Of a stretch of 64,000 nucleotides of DNA, positions 1-11,726 are shown one piece after another (position 1 is the stretch's first letter; the number at the start of each line of letters is the position of its first letter). The notes below the pieces were generated by a model that saw nothing but the letters and a program-made list of their open reading frames with translations, was not told the DNA's origin and made no database searches. The position numbers and the translations under genes were made by a program. The stretch is from Cadophora sp. MPI-SDFR-AT-0126 (taxonomy: Eukaryota; Ascomycota; Leotiomycetes; Helotiales; Ploettnerulaceae), in assembly GCA_020747065.1 (NCBI GenBank), contig JAGMVK010000008.1:310001-374000 (forward strand), given 5' to 3'.

Positions 1-393
1 AACTGTCGCACGATAGATTTCAATATGAGGCGACTGACCGTCAAGAGATAGCAAACGAGCTAGTGAATCGGTACCATGGTTCGAAACGGGCTTAAATGTG
101 AATAGCTTCCAGAACTTTGTAGGATGACCTAACATAGCACTTAACTTACAACTTAGATACTTGGCGCTCGCATTACTTCGCTGGTCTATTTACAAATCCT
201 GGTGGCATTGTTTAGGCCCCCCTTCTCACAAAGACAGGAAGTAAGGCGATCGCAGACAAGTGAAATCAGCAACAGCAAACAACCGCGTCACCGGCATTAA
301 CATATAAGTCAAGATGCTTTGATTTTTATGCTAACTACGCCGTCGACGGTTAGGCTTGCAGGATGATTCGCCCACCCGCGTTCTATCATACTC
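1..393. other. Intergenic, 3' of the sedolisin gene
   Basis: No open frame with coding character is visible. The stretch carries the 3' flank of the S53 peptidase, whose TAA is the complement of positions 394-396, and shows no repeat or RNA gene that I can recognise. Confidence 0.6.
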
Positions 394-2760
394 TTATGGT
401 AGGCTCATGTAATATTTCAGCATCTTGGGATAATTCGGCGTTCCAAGACCAGTCACAGGATCCCATCTAAAATCTATCAGCATGAAATCGAAGAACACTA
501 GGAGTGAAGAGATGTACCCAGGCACTGCAGAAAATCCAGGCGTATCACAACCAGGATTCGTTCCTACGCAGCATTAGCAGCTCCCCAGGCGCGCAGAGAA
601 GGACTTTGCTCACCATTCACAATGTCATTGAACATCGTGGGATTGGCGTACATGCTGGGATTCAAGAAGCCAATGGGCCCTTTTCCTGCATTGATTCGCT
701 CTTCATTGATGCGATTGATCACAGCGGCAAAGATGGGCGTGCTTGCCGAGGTTCCGCCTGACAGAGTGAAGTTGCCACCGTTGTAGACCTTTGAAGCTGG
801 TCAGTCAATCTACAATATATGGGTGATGTTTACACGACGTACGGCGATGTTGTCACCATTTGCAGCGACATCTGGAATACCACGTCCAATTCGATTATAT
901 ATTCCACCAGTGTTTCCAGCGAGCGCAGCAATGTCGGGTAGTGTGGAAGTGTTGCTAGTGTCAGGACTCAACGCAGAGTAGTACTTGTATGGTGGATTAT
1001 GCTTCTCAAAGAATGTCGCCACAGCAGAAGCTTGGTACTTCGGGATTGGGTAAATATTGCTGAAGCCTCCTCCAGAAGAGAAGTTGACCGAGTATGGATG
1101 ACCAGCAGGATCATACACCGCACTTTCTGGATTTGGATCTGTGACCTTGGATCCGGGATAGACCTTGGTCCCACCGACTGAAGTTACATATGGGCAGGTT
1201 CCAGGCCAAGTGGGGTTGAAGACATCCAGATTAGGTCCAAGACAGCCAGTCGGTCCATCGATATCGCCAGGGTAATCTGTGGTTGATCAGTTTGGGGGAA
1301 TTCCCAAGGGTCGAATGACTTACTCGAAACACCAGAGTCTCCCGAGGCATACAAGAAGGAGACTCCCTGAAGCCCCAACTTCATGTACTCAAGGCACTGA
1401 CGCTTCTGGTAGGAGATTGGGAGATCTGATTCCTGTCCTCCGTATGAAAGGGAAATTACATTGGTAGGTGTGTATACTCCGCACATCAGTTGACCTTGCC
1501 AGCCACCAATGCGGTTATCAGGGTATGCTTGGTCTAACTTTGGATCATTGCCGGTTTCATTGTACGCCGAGAAAGTGCAGTAGGACTAGAATGTCAGCAA
1601 ATGTTCATTGACAATTTCCAGATCATTCACTAACCCCATCGAGAGCATCCAAGAAGGTATTGAATCCATAAGTGTAAGTATCGAGTTGATCTGATTGAAC
1701 GATGAAGTCGTCAACTTGATACAAAGTGATTGTCTGAGGATAGACGATCGGATATGCAAGTTGAAGGTCGAGATTGACTTCCCCGCCAGCTTCAAAAAGG
1801 TCCTCGGTCGCTTGCTGCCCTCCGTCGATGTTGGCTGCCACCGGATGAGTTCCGTTTGGAATGTAGCTTGTGAAATTAGTGAAGAATGAGTCAAGGTCTT
1901 TCTGGGTGTAGAATTGCAATTCCGATTCGAAAATACCCAAAGAATTGTTTCGATTCTTCATTTTCGCCTTCGGGATTTGGTACAAGGCCGCGACGCATGC
2001 TGGAGTTATCGCAACATCGCAAGTACTGAGGTCATCTGGTTTTGGGTGGTGTGATGCTTCGGCCTTGAGCAAATTGTGCAGGATCCTCTTGTCAAGTCCA
2101 TCGCGGGCGAGGGCAGCATCGCGTTTCGCTAAGAGCGCATTCTTCTGTGAATTGTGAGACTCGACGGGAGCGAGCATTCTGATACCTGGGGTAATGTAAT
2201 CAATGTGCTGTCGGATATGTGCTGGAACATGATATTGGTCACATGCTGGTAGAATACCGCCAGTCTTCGTGTCCTCATACTCGTGGTACTCGGTGAAAAG
2301 AAGATCCTCAGCTTCCTTGGCTGTTGCATAAAATGCAAACCACCCCTTATTCTCTGAATGAGAGATCCTCGCCTCAGGGATACCACTTTCAATCAACCAC
2401 TCTCGAACAGCTTTTTCAGTTTCGTTCGAAGGACGAAAAGCATCGACCACTTCCTCGGATGTCCAGTGTTGTCCGAAATTGGGCGATGCAGGGTTTGAAC
2501 TTCAATTTATCAGAAAAGAACGAGCAATTTGAGGGCTCAACTTACACCTCCATCAAATGCTCATATCCGACTTCCAAATTCGATTGCGCCAGACCAATTC
2601 GCATGGGCAGAAGCTTATGAGGGGGCACTCGATCTCCCTTGGCCCACCTAGGATGCAATGCGTTTCGCTTCTCGTGGATCTCATGATGAGATGGTACCTC
2701 CACTGCAGCTAGTGTTGATGCACAGGCGAGCACAGAAACGAAGGCTTTCAACAACGCCAT
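394..2760 (-). CDS. Secreted tripeptidyl-peptidase / sedolisin (S53 family)
   Basis: Acid serine-carboxyl peptidase, probably secreted, removing tripeptides from protein N-termini (family knowledge). Exon 1 (2546-2760) starts with a signal peptide (MALLKAFVSVLACASTLAA) and runs into the pro-kumamolisin domain (HWTSEEV, HIDYITPG). The catalytic domain follows: Glu and Asp in GGEVNLDLQ, the oxyanion region SYCTF, a YASGDSGVS segment, and the nucleophile serine in SGGTSASTP near the C-terminus. The protein ends WDPVTGLGTPNYPKML, the usual calcium-site end of the family. At least five introns are needed: about 2500-2545, 1585-1637, 1275-1323, one near 790-850, and two short ones between 480 and 590. 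All key residues are present, so the gene looks intact. A TATAAATA box sits 57 bp upstream of the ATG. Exact exon borders at the 3' end are the least certain part. Confidence 0.9.
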
Positions 2761-2816
2761 GATGTGAAGTGTTCAAAGTAGATGTGAAGACAGCAGGAAA
2801 GAAGCACTTACTGACG

Positions 2817-2824
2817 TATTTATA
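2817..2824 (-). promoter_or_regulatory. TATA box of the sedolisin gene
   Basis: On the minus strand this reads TATAAATA, 57 bp upstream of the sedolisin ATG, a normal distance for a strongly regulated fungal gene. Sequence match only. Confidence 0.5.
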
Positions 2825-3449
2825 TTTGGTGGAATGATATACCATACAGACCCAGGGGGTGATGCGGAGACTCTTGAGGGATTAATTCTAGGGAATGCTG
2901 AATCCAGCAGGTGAGTAAAATGTCACACCATCACACAATCCACTGTAGATCTCGAGAAAGACAAGCTTTAGGCAGCCAAGATGCCCCAGAAGCTTGTTTA
3001 TCGAAGCCTTTAGCCGCACCAGGAACAATGCCTAGCCTCTCCGTTGAGCGTCATTGGTACCCTGGAATCAAGTGTAATCTGCTGAGGAGTGCAAGGTTAC
3101 ATTTTGACCTTCCTATCGGAGTTAGGCGAATGCAGTCATACAAGGTTGTGATAGTGTTTTCGCCCATTCGTGCCGGCAAAGACAAGCCGAACCAACAGAA
3201 GCCGAGGGTGGGGTAAGTAGCACCAAACAATTCACTGGACAGCTATGGTGCGGTTGGATCAAAATCTCTCAATTCTTTACTTATGAGTTGACTAGTCGGC
3301 TTTTTGCTGGCGTATTCGATGTGGCTTAGCGTTGATGGTAACTTTCCACATTTTCACAAGCCGCACTTAGTCTCAGATTGAAGCTGTGCTCCGAGGGTTA
3401 CTGTAGGTCAACACGCGGTTTGGCCGAAAATCGAGTTGATCTTTCAAAC
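2825..3449. other. Intergenic between sedolisin promoter and BTB locus
   Basis: Upstream flank of the sedolisin gene and downstream flank of the BTB locus. A plus-strand frame at 2911-3216 has no recognisable domain and is probably chance. Nothing else is supported. Confidence 0.4.
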
Positions 3450-4190
3450 TCACACATCTACATAGTAATCTTTTGCTTCCGGTTTGGATTTTACCGATCC
3501 CATTGCAGCAATGATTCTGACCAACACCTCTCTCGATGCGGTTTCAATCATCCTTTGCCTCCACCCCGCGCCGGTCCCACAGTAGAACGCACAGGTGTCA
3601 ATGACAAAGTCTTCGAACTTGCTTTCGGTGCCAGAGAACTGGAGAGGGAACATGACCAAGCCGTATTTGATCTGAAGACTCTCTTGACAATCGATGCAAG
3701 TATTCTGAAGCCGAGGTATGATGAACCTCTCTCCGAAAGTCCACAGTTGTTGTAACAAGCCTACGCTCCTGACGAATTCTTCCCTCTTTGCTAGAGGTGC
3801 GTCTCCCAACCAGGGCGCTTTCGTCAGCTCGGGAGCTTTCAGACACAGTAATTTCTGGTTCGAGTCTATAGGCTGATAAATCCACTGAAGGAACAATTCG
3901 AAAACTTCTGGTTCGACATCCGGTATCGCCTATGTTTGAGTCCGGCCTTCGATTAAATCCCCACGAAAAGCGGCAGCGAAGACGGGAGAATGGCAGCAGA
4001 TGAAATCGGTGTAGACATAGGATCTTATCAACTCGAGACCGATAAGGATTACACATTGTGCGAAAGTCGCTCTTCAACTGATCAGACGCTCAGCTTTAAG
4101 TTATCAGTGTGTGTAAAGCACTTACCGAAAAGTTGGCTTAGGCTGTGCTACCATAGCTTCTGGCCTCTGGCATGTATTCTGCTGTAACAT
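3450..4190 (-). pseudogene. BTB/POZ-domain protein, interrupted by an in-frame stop
   Basis: Reads as a fungal BTB/POZ protein, a family whose members dimerise and often act as cullin-3 adaptors. Exon 1 begins MLQQNTCQRP at 4190 and ends PKPTF before a GTAAGT donor near 4125. The next exon carries the BTB helices: DFICCHSPVFAAAF, GDLIEGRTQT, then DVEPEVFELFLQWIYQP. The C-terminal part (LLQQLWTFGERFIIPRLQN, FEDFVIDTCAFYC) is the usual helical extension. Between GRTQT and AIPDVEP the frame contains TAG (complement of 3930-3932), exactly where relatives have an aromatic residue. I see no intron long enough to remove it. Either this is a recent pseudogene or the base is a sequence error. The region between exon 1 and the BTB core also matches poorly, which fits decay. 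Confidence 0.6.
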
Positions 4191-5386
4191 TTTGAGAAAT
4201 CGAACTTGGTGTGAGATAATGTTGTCGAATTTGATTCAAGAAAAAGAGTGTAGAGCTTTGTGTAGGAAATAACAGGAAGTAAACTTACAATAGTGAGAAA
4301 TTATGTGTGTTTATGCGCCGACTAGACTGTGAGCTAAACTAGCAAACCACCCATCCACATAATTACTTCTATGGAATGCACTTCATGCATGACAATCAGA
4401 TTGAACCAAAAAAGGTAGAAGTTTGGTTTTACGTTCAATTTCATACTTCTCTGTTAAGTCTATAAACTTCTGATCGAAGCCAGAGAGAGATGTCACTGGG
4501 GACTCGTAGTTTCGAGTGATACAGTCTCCCCTTAAGTGCGACTCAGAAGACCGCCTGACGCAGTCACTAAATTAAGCCAACCTCACTGAATTTTGACCAC
4601 TAAGCCCCCCCCCCCCCCCCCCCCCCCCCCAATGCTGGATGACCTAGCGCTTCCCACAGGTGGCACAGCCTGTAGCGCTGTGTTTGTCGCACTCAAGGGT
4701 ATAAACGTTTGTTGAAAGTGAAGACTCTAAGTACATACCATTGCCAGTAGTGTGCACGCTATCCGTTATTCCAGTCTTAATCTTTTTGTGCGTGACATTT
4801 TCCCCATCTGCTGGTCGCCGAGATGCAATTGTGATGCATTAATTATCATTATTGGCATACGCTAGGTAGTAGGTTAATGGAACCAGAGTAACTGGTAAGT
4901 CCATATCTTGCCTGATGATCCGCCTAGAAAATTTTTATCGGCAAAAGGTCTCATGAGTCATCGCCTGCAAATCCAACCAAGCTCTTACCAGAATTTTATC
5001 ATGCTGTTTGAGTTGAATGTCGTCAAATGTGCGTAGACCTGGATCACTGAGGGCTAAAAATTTCTGATCACAGTATGCCTGTTGGATATTTGGCTGACGG
5101 TAGTACTTGTCGGTCTCTGAGCAGAAGTTCCACAGGCTTTCAAGAAATCATGCAAAAGCTAGCTCCACTGACGAGACTAAAACTTTAAAAATCTGTGAAC
5201 TCCTAGTGCAGAGTCACAGTAATGAAGCCGCGAACAGAAATGAAGTCAGTCGATGTTGGATAAATAAGTTAAGCGACGTTCCGACGCGAGCCTTGCGAGT
5301 GCTATACTTAAAGGTAGCCTACCCCAATGCAATATTAAAGCCATCGAAACTGAAACGGATTTAAGAGCAAATCTATGATCGCGTTA
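4191..5386. other. Gene-poor stretch with a poly-C tract
   Basis: About 1.2 kb without a convincing gene. It contains the 26-nt poly-C run described separately. The frame at 5107-5364 (+) has no domain or start context that I trust. Confidence 0.5.
4605..4630. repeat. Homopolymer: 26 consecutive C
   Basis: Uninterrupted cytosine run, counted directly. Such G/C homopolymers are rare in fungal genomes, can form i-motif or G-quadruplex structures, and are prone to length errors in assembly. Confidence 0.95.
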
Positions 5387-6793
5387 CTATTTTGTCTCTC
5401 GTACACTGGTCACCTTTGGCATCGCGTCCACCAAATCCTGAAAAAGAACATCCATGTCCATCCGCACCTGCTCCTCATCTACACCTAACACTTTCCTTTC
5501 CTCAACCACAATCTTGCCATCGACAATGACAGTCTCCACCGCAGATCCATTGCATCCAAAGACCAGATGGCTCTCCAACATGCGCTTCCTCTCTACATTC
5601 GGGCTTTTCAGAAGCGGGGTAAACATCAAATCTTTCTTCAGGTCCAGGATAATCACATCAGCTTTCTTGCCGACTTCTAGAGTCCCTGCATCGATACCGA
5701 GTGCTTTTGCTCCATTTTTTGTTGCCATCTTCAAAATTTGACTTGGCTGTCCAAGTGAGGCATCTTCAAGTGTCGCGCGTTGCATGTACGAAGTGATCTT
5801 CATCTCCTCGAACATATCTGTCGAGTTGTGACACTCGCAGGCATCGACTCCCAGTCCAACATTGATACCAGACTTCAACATGTCTTGTAACCTCGCAACG
5901 CCATTTCCCAACTTCGCATTCGATCCCGCGTTGTGAGACACGGAAGTTCCCGTTTCTGCAAGCAAACGAATATCGTCGTCTGATAGATGCACGCAGTGTG
6001 CAGCAACACAATCGGGTCCAAGGATACCAGCTTCATATGCCATCTCGACTGGTCGTTTTCCAAATCGCTTCATGCTGTCTGCGATCTCCGAGCGGCTTTC
6101 GCAAAGGTGGATGTGTACACCCGTGTTGAGCTGTTTTTTGGTCTCGGCAAGTTTAGACAGCAGGGGTGCGTCCGAAAGTGGGAGCCATTCCAGTCCCAGC
6201 CAGACTTTGATACGGCCGTTACCTAGACCATCGTTGTTCTTGAATGCAATAATATTGTCTTCGATAGAATCAAGACGGTGTTCAGGTAGTGCGACGTCGT
6301 TGCTAAGAACAACTCGGATGCCTGTTTGAAGGGCTGCGCTAGCAAGCGCGTCTAGATGGCGGAACATATCATTCACGGTTGTTGTTCCGGATTTTAAAGC
6401 TGTAATGTATGAATGTAACGCAGCTGTACGGGCTGTTTCCGGTGTTAAAGCTCGAATTGCAGGATACCAAACGGTGTCCAAGTATTCCCAAAGAGGGAGG
6501 TTGTCATTGTAGCCCTAAGTCAAACGTCAATGTTTAATCTTTCGAACTTTCCGGATTCATACCTTGGCAACAGATGTGTGAAAATGCAAATCTACCAAAC
6601 CTGGCTTTGCCAGTTTATCCGTACCATCAATAATAGTCGTTTGTCCAGTGAAGCCATCAAGAGTGGCATCTGGAGAGAAGTGTCCTATGCTGAAAATTTT
6701 GTCATCTCGAATCTCAATGATTCCAGGGTAGTAGAAAGAGTCTTCATCATCCAGAGTGAGAATGGTGGTGTTTTGAATGATGATCCGGCTCAT
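5387..6793 (-). CDS. Amidohydrolase / chlorohydrolase-type deaminase
   Basis: Metal-dependent hydrolase of the TrzN/AtzA/S-adenosylhomocysteine-deaminase branch of the amidohydrolase superfamily; the substrate cannot be read from sequence. Two exons (6563-6793 and 5387-6514) separated by a 48-bp intron give about 452 aa. There is no signal peptide, so it is probably cytosolic. The N-terminal beta-sandwich half (MSRIIIQNTTILTLDD) leads into the metal-binding HxH (LVDLHFHT). Then come the barrel histidines and glutamate in VHIHLCES, AAHCVHLSD and the SVSHNAGSNAKLGNG loop, and the metal aspartate in GLGVDACECHNSTDM. The C-terminal ADVIILDL strand closes the composite domain. All expected metal ligands are visible and the length is normal for the family. 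Candidate roles are purine or pterin deamination, or detoxification of triazine-like compounds. Confidence 0.88.
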
Positions 6794-7006
6794 CTTGAAG
6801 TACTGAAGGAGTGTGACGAGACAAAACTTTGGAAGTGATCCAAATAAAGATTTTCAAAAGTGGGGTAGAAGATCATCAACATAAGAATCTCTCTGGATCA
6901 TGCTGTATAACTGCAATTAAAGCAGAGGAAGGACGATGGAAATTACTCGCTAATCATGATAACAGACCAGGCTAACTTCGTGGTTTGCTTCCTTAGCGGC
7001 CGGCAT

Positions 7007-7027
7007 ATTCTTGCCGGCGGCAAGAAT
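7007..7027. repeat. 21-bp perfect inverted repeat (10-bp arms, 1-bp centre)
   Basis: Arms ATTCTTGCCG and CGGCAAGAAT flank a single G. The centre holds CCG/CGG triplets like those bound by dimeric Zn(II)2Cys6 regulators. It lies about 210 bp upstream of the amidohydrolase ATG. Confidence 0.6.
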
Positions 7028-8172
7028 CTGTAGCGGTGCTAACTTTTGCACTTGATTGTCTGGCTGTCTCCACTGTACGCTGGCAGCATTATTTTGTTGT
7101 TGTCAGTTTTTCGAAGTGTTAGATCTGCTTCTTCGGAAAAGTGACTTTCGAAAGATCAAGTCGGAAGTGTTGACCCGGGAGACTTAAACGGCATCAGGAG
7201 GAAGCGCATTGAAGCATGACTGCACATCGAGGGCTATCAGTTATGAGCTCTGGAAGCCGAATAACCGTTGCTTCATAATGAACAGCAGAGGAATAGAGAG
7301 TGTGCGATATGAGCAGAAAGTGAGAAAATCGTCTGAAAATCGGCTGACAAGAGGACACTAAGATCACGCGAGATTTTGCAGAAGTCGGAAAGAGGTCCGT
7401 GAGGATAATCTGAAGTTTCTTTGCCACCGTGAATATACGTTTCAAAACAGAATGATCTACGCATCAGATGTTTATCAATCCATCCTTCTCCACCGTTCGT
7501 CTCGCTTAAACTGCTCCTACTGTGTCGACAGCGCGAGGCTGAAACACGCACGATCTCACCCAATTGCCACATCCATAGATCTTCCCCAATGCTTTCTTTA
7601 CCAATTTCCCGAATTATATCTTCTCTGGCATGGTGCATCATCATGGCGGGTAGTAGGTAAGATCCGAGTTGGCTAAAATTTTTCCATCTCAAATGAAAGT
7701 CCTTCATCGGAATCTGAAGGGCCTGTCGCGAGCTTCACAGATGTGAGGCACGATCCGTGTCAGAACAGGTCCCAGGCCGTGCCCCCTTCAGTCAATCACT
7801 CCACTCATGTACCTCAGCGATAACTCTAACTGCAAGTTACCGGGATGTACCAGGGATACGCCCAAGGAGGTGGATTCAGATCCATGGAACGATCTGACGA
7901 TTCCTCCAAGATGTGCTCATCTCCCATGCGGGAGTTTAAAATCCATCGAGTCAGCTCCTCAAAGAGCAAAGTACCACACGCACAGGGGCGCGCTTACGAT
8001 CCGATCCTTCTGATCTGATACCAGCTATCCACGCCGAGAAGCAGGACAGTGGACACAGTTGTGCCTCCTTAGAAGGGTCAACTCCGTAAAATCCACCTCG
8101 GCCCCTGCGCACAGCCAGCCAACGTAACAATCTGCAAGACAAAGAACTAGCAGACTGACCGACCGCCAAAGA

Positions 8173-8178
8173 TATATA
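8173..8178 (+). promoter_or_regulatory. TATA-like element of the coiled-coil gene
   Basis: TATATA about 26-31 bp before the ATG at 8204. Its position is close for a core promoter, so the true transcription start may lie downstream or the start codon may be later. Confidence 0.3.
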
Positions 8179-8203
8179 CCGATGAGGATGGAATGCTAGA
8201 CCG

Positions 8204-9005
8204 ATGTCCTTGACACGCATCCCTTTGCAACAAGTGTTCCGCAGCCGGCAGAAAAGCTCCTCGGTGTCATCGCGCGACTCCACGACCAGCATTTCGTCCA
8301 ACTCGTCGGTGTCTCCTGCGGAAGAGAAGGTCACCCCTTTTTCGAGGCTGAACACTATCGATACGAAGGTTCTGCCAGCTGTTCCTACAAAACAGCAGAG
8401 TCGGACGAGTAATCCTTTCACATTTGCGCAATTCGCGGGATTCTTTGGGGGCATGTCGTCTTCGGGTTCGCCACCGGTGATGAGGGGGACGAGAACCCCG
8501 CAGATGCTAGAGTATGAGCGCCAGGCTGAAGAAAGGGCTCGAGAAATGGCACAAATTGAAGAAGACAGGGCAAGGATGCAAGAGGAGATGGAGAAGATGA
8601 CGAGGGAGCAGGAGAGGATTGCACAAGAGGAATACGAGATGAGGCAGTATTACGAGGCGGAGGCGCTGAGACATGCGGAGGAAATGAGGTTGCACAAAGA
8701 GGGTGAGTTTCCTCCACTGAAAATTTTTATTCCTCTCTCATTTAGGGGCCCGGGATGAGGAACGAAAGAGTGGCCGAGAACATCTTGAATGCGTGCTAAC
8801 CATCATAGTAGAAGTGCGTCGACATCAAGAGAGAGTACGAGAACATGAGCGACGGATCCGCGACCATGAAGCCAGCTCCGAAGCATTCGCTAAAGTGATC
8901 GTCATGCCAGCAAAGGGAGGCCGACAGATATCCTTCATGTCTCCTGGGGCGAGGACTGGAACCGGATTCGGGAATGGGGCTCCGAACGGAACGAATGGAG
9001 CTTGA
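8204..9005 (+). CDS. Coiled-coil protein of unknown function
   Basis: Not a family I can name. Exon 1 (8204-8701) encodes a Ser-rich N-terminus (SSSVSSRDSTTSISSNSSVSP), a short hydrophobic NPFTFAQFAGFFGG segment, then a highly charged heptad stretch (EYERQAEERAREMAQIEED and onward) that should form a long coiled coil. The intron runs from GTGAGT at 8702 to a CATAG acceptor near 8811. Exon 2 continues the coil (RRHQERVREHERRIRDHE) and ends in a Gly/Asn-rich tail at a stop at 9003-9005. Downstream frames up to about 9410 still look coding (MELDEYVNDQEW in one frame; EEQYENHDTKI between canonical splice sites at 9271 and 9355). The 3' end may therefore be longer or alternatively spliced. Confidence 0.65.
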
Positions 9006-9415
9006 TGAATACGTTAATGACCAAGAATGGAAGAGAAGTCGAGAGGTTCGTGGGCAGGTGCGGGGACGCTTCTCTGGATTTACAATTTCTCGAAGCTCGC
9101 GAGCAGCAGAAGTCCGTGGAGCCCAAGTTGATGATGCCCTGGAAAGGCTGAAGCTGAAAATTCGGAAAGACAAGGTCTGGAACCTGAGACTTCAATGGTG
9201 GGACAGGGAGAGCAGGTAGCTGGCAAGTCGCATGTATCCTCGACGTAGATACTCGTGGCTACTTTTCAGCTGAGGAGCAATACGAGAATCACGATACAAA
9301 GATTCGTAAGTCTTCCAGGGTATCTTTCCGACCCTCAGTACTGACCAATTGCAGAACAGCGAAAAGATGAAGGGGTCGAAGGGGCTGTATGAGTATGTAC
9401 CACTACGTAATGTTT
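9006..9415 (+). other. Possible 3' exons of the coiled-coil gene
   Basis: Two short segments have coding character and splice-site borders: 8974-9219 (Arg/Glu-rich) and about 9271-9304 joined to about 9357-9392, ending RKDEGVEGAV. I could not find one frame-consistent splice that connects both to the upstream exons, so they are reported separately. Confidence 0.3.
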
Positions 9416-9702
9416 ATGAATGGAAGCACTAGTACGGCTGGGGCTCGAGGACAATTTTCTGGGAGGAAAAATTCGAATCCATGGATCGAGTTCTGTGATG
9501 TATCAGAGATCGATCTTCGGAAAATGAACGGTGTACACGGAATACGCTCGTAGGGGCTTATGCGGAGAAAATGTACAAGTTTGGGGTATGAGGATTATGT
9601 ACAGTATTCAAAACAATTTCTAGATTTGCATACGCTTTCATAACGCCTGCCCAAGATGCATCTATGCTCCCAACTCCCTGAACACTAGATCGCAAGACAC
9701 AA

Positions 9703-11726
9703 TCAGACCTCTTCTTTCGGCACGTCACCTTGCTCCCTCCTCGCTCGTACCATTTCAGCTTCCTGGACTGCGACCTCTTCATCTCGACCCATCTTCGCTC
9801 CCTCTTTCGCTTCCTTCCTATGCCTCTCTTCCTCTTGAAGTCCAGTCTTGACAGTCTGGTGCTCTTTGCTCAGGACATGATTCCCAATGAACGCCGTAAT
9901 GACCAATCCCGCTGCCGCAAAAGCCACATACATGATCCACATCGCTCTCAAGCTTTCGTGAAATGCTTGTCGGGCAACTGCACGCTGTGCTGGGGGGAGC
10001 TGAGCCACAATGCCAACACTTGCACCTGCCGAGCCGCCGGAAAGGGCTGCTGCTGTCTCAGGACCGAGGGCTGCCAGAAGAGCCGGGAATCGCTTTTGCA
10101 TTTCGTTCTGGAAAATGACACCACCAATTACGACGGAGATGGACGTTGAGAGGTTCCGCGTGAAACCGAAAGTGGCGGTTGCGGTTGCAATATCCTTCGG
10201 CGCAATCATGGTCTGTAGGGCCAGTAGAGGAGACTGGAAATTAGGCCCAACGCCAATGCCAGCCACGATCTGGTAGAGGATAATTTTGGTCCAGTTTCGG
10301 CCATTGGGCAAATTGATATAAAGGCCATACCCAAGCAACATAACAGTCATGCCAAACCAAATCGCTGGGAGGTATTTCCCAGTTTTCTTGATGAAGACCC
10401 CGGTCAGTCCTGATGTGAAGGACAAAGACATGACAAATGGCAGAAGATAGACTCCGGAAAGTAGAGGTGTAGCTCCTAGCACTGCTTGGAAATACAGAGG
10501 TGCGTAATATGTACCTGCGATGAAGACAGCTCCATGGAAGAAACAGACACCAAGAGAAGCAATGTTGGATCTGTGCTTGAATATTCGAAGAGGCATGACT
10601 GGATATCGTGCGAACTTCCACTCGTTGAGAACGAAGAGTCCACCAACAAAGACACCAAATACAATCAAGCAGATCACGGTCGCAGAGCTCCATGGATACG
10701 TAACGCCTCCGAATTCGAGGCCGAGAAGGAGCATCAAAGTCCCTCCCACGATCGTGAGTGAGCCTGCCCAGTCCACTGCTTTGAGACCCTCCCAGACTGG
10801 TGTTCGAGGATTGTGTAGATGCAGGAAGAAGAACAGGAGTACAGAAACTGTTCCAGTGATGGGTACTACGCTTTGTTAGTACTATATTTCATGTCACTGC
10901 ATTTGTGCCACTTACGATTAATGTAAAAACACCACCTCCAAGAAACCTTCTCGGTAAACACACCACCAAGGATTGGCCCAACAGCACTTGCAAATGCCCA
11001 TACCATTCCAATGATTCCGTAGTATGCTCCTCTCGCTCGCATACTGAAGAGATCGGTTATACAAATATTCACCAGGATAATCAGTCCACCACCACCAATT
11101 CCTTGTACGGCCCGCGCAGTGATCAGCATCCCAATGCTAACACTTACAGCCGCCAGCAGACTCCCGACAAAGAAGACACCAGATGCCACAAGCAGGATGG
11201 GTTTGCGCCCCCAAATATCTGAGAACTTCCCCCATGACGGAACAGATGCTGCATTCGCGAGCAAGTATGCGGATCCTATCCAAGTATATCCAGCATTCGA
11301 GTGGAAGTATTCACTGATTGTAGGGAGGGCGGTAGTGATGATTGTAGTATCTAGAGCAGCGAGAAAGACGGATGCGCACAGCGAGAGGACTATTATGGTT
11401 GTTTGAAGTTTCGTTCTCGTGTCTTCGGGATTTGTATTTGCAGAGGGTCCTTGTTGTGTTTGTGGAGAGTCGACATTTTCGCTTGTCGGAGGCGGCGATT
11501 CTGGATCAACTGTGGTTGAGTCTTCAATGCTAGTATTCGAGCTGTTTTGAGGCAGGTTCTTCGAGGAAAGTGATGTTTGGTCGATTTCGCGTTCGTGACG
11601 GCGCCCACCACAGCGTTCATTTTTGGGTTCTTGCCCCGCGCCAATTCCTCCTGCCTCGGACTTGGTTTCGGCTTCGTTCCGCATCTCGTTACCCATCATT
11701 ATCTCGTCGTGTTGCACAATTTCCAA
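9703..11726 (-). CDS. MFS multidrug/toxin efflux transporter (14-TM DHA type)
   Basis: Proton-driven exporter of the 14-transmembrane drug:H+ antiporter group, plasma membrane or vacuole, exporting toxic compounds or metabolites (family knowledge). Two exons (10916-11726 and 9703-10865) flank a 50-bp intron with a perfect TACTAAC branch site and give about 657 aa. The first 100 residues are a long hydrophilic Ser/Thr/Pro/Glu-rich tail. Motif LDTTIITTALPTI in TM1, motif A GKFSDIWGRKP after TM2, RAVQGIGGGG in TM4 and SWRWCFYINLP before TM6 are all diagnostic. The second half contains the extra TM pair and ends in a charged coiled tail. No biosynthetic cluster surrounds it, so a general resistance role is more likely than a cluster-specific one. 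Confidence 0.92.

Larger units (their letters stand above)
6794..8203. other. Intergenic region between divergent genes
   Basis: Shared upstream region of the amidohydrolase (-) and the coiled-coil gene (+). It contains a 21-bp perfect palindrome at 7007-7027 and a TATATA at 8173-8178. The minus-strand frame 7273-7707 (144 aa) has no recognisable domain, and I do not call it a gene. Confidence 0.5.

Noticed and set aside
7273..7707. 144-aa minus-strand frame
   Set aside because: No recognisable family, and it falls in the shared upstream region of two well-supported genes.
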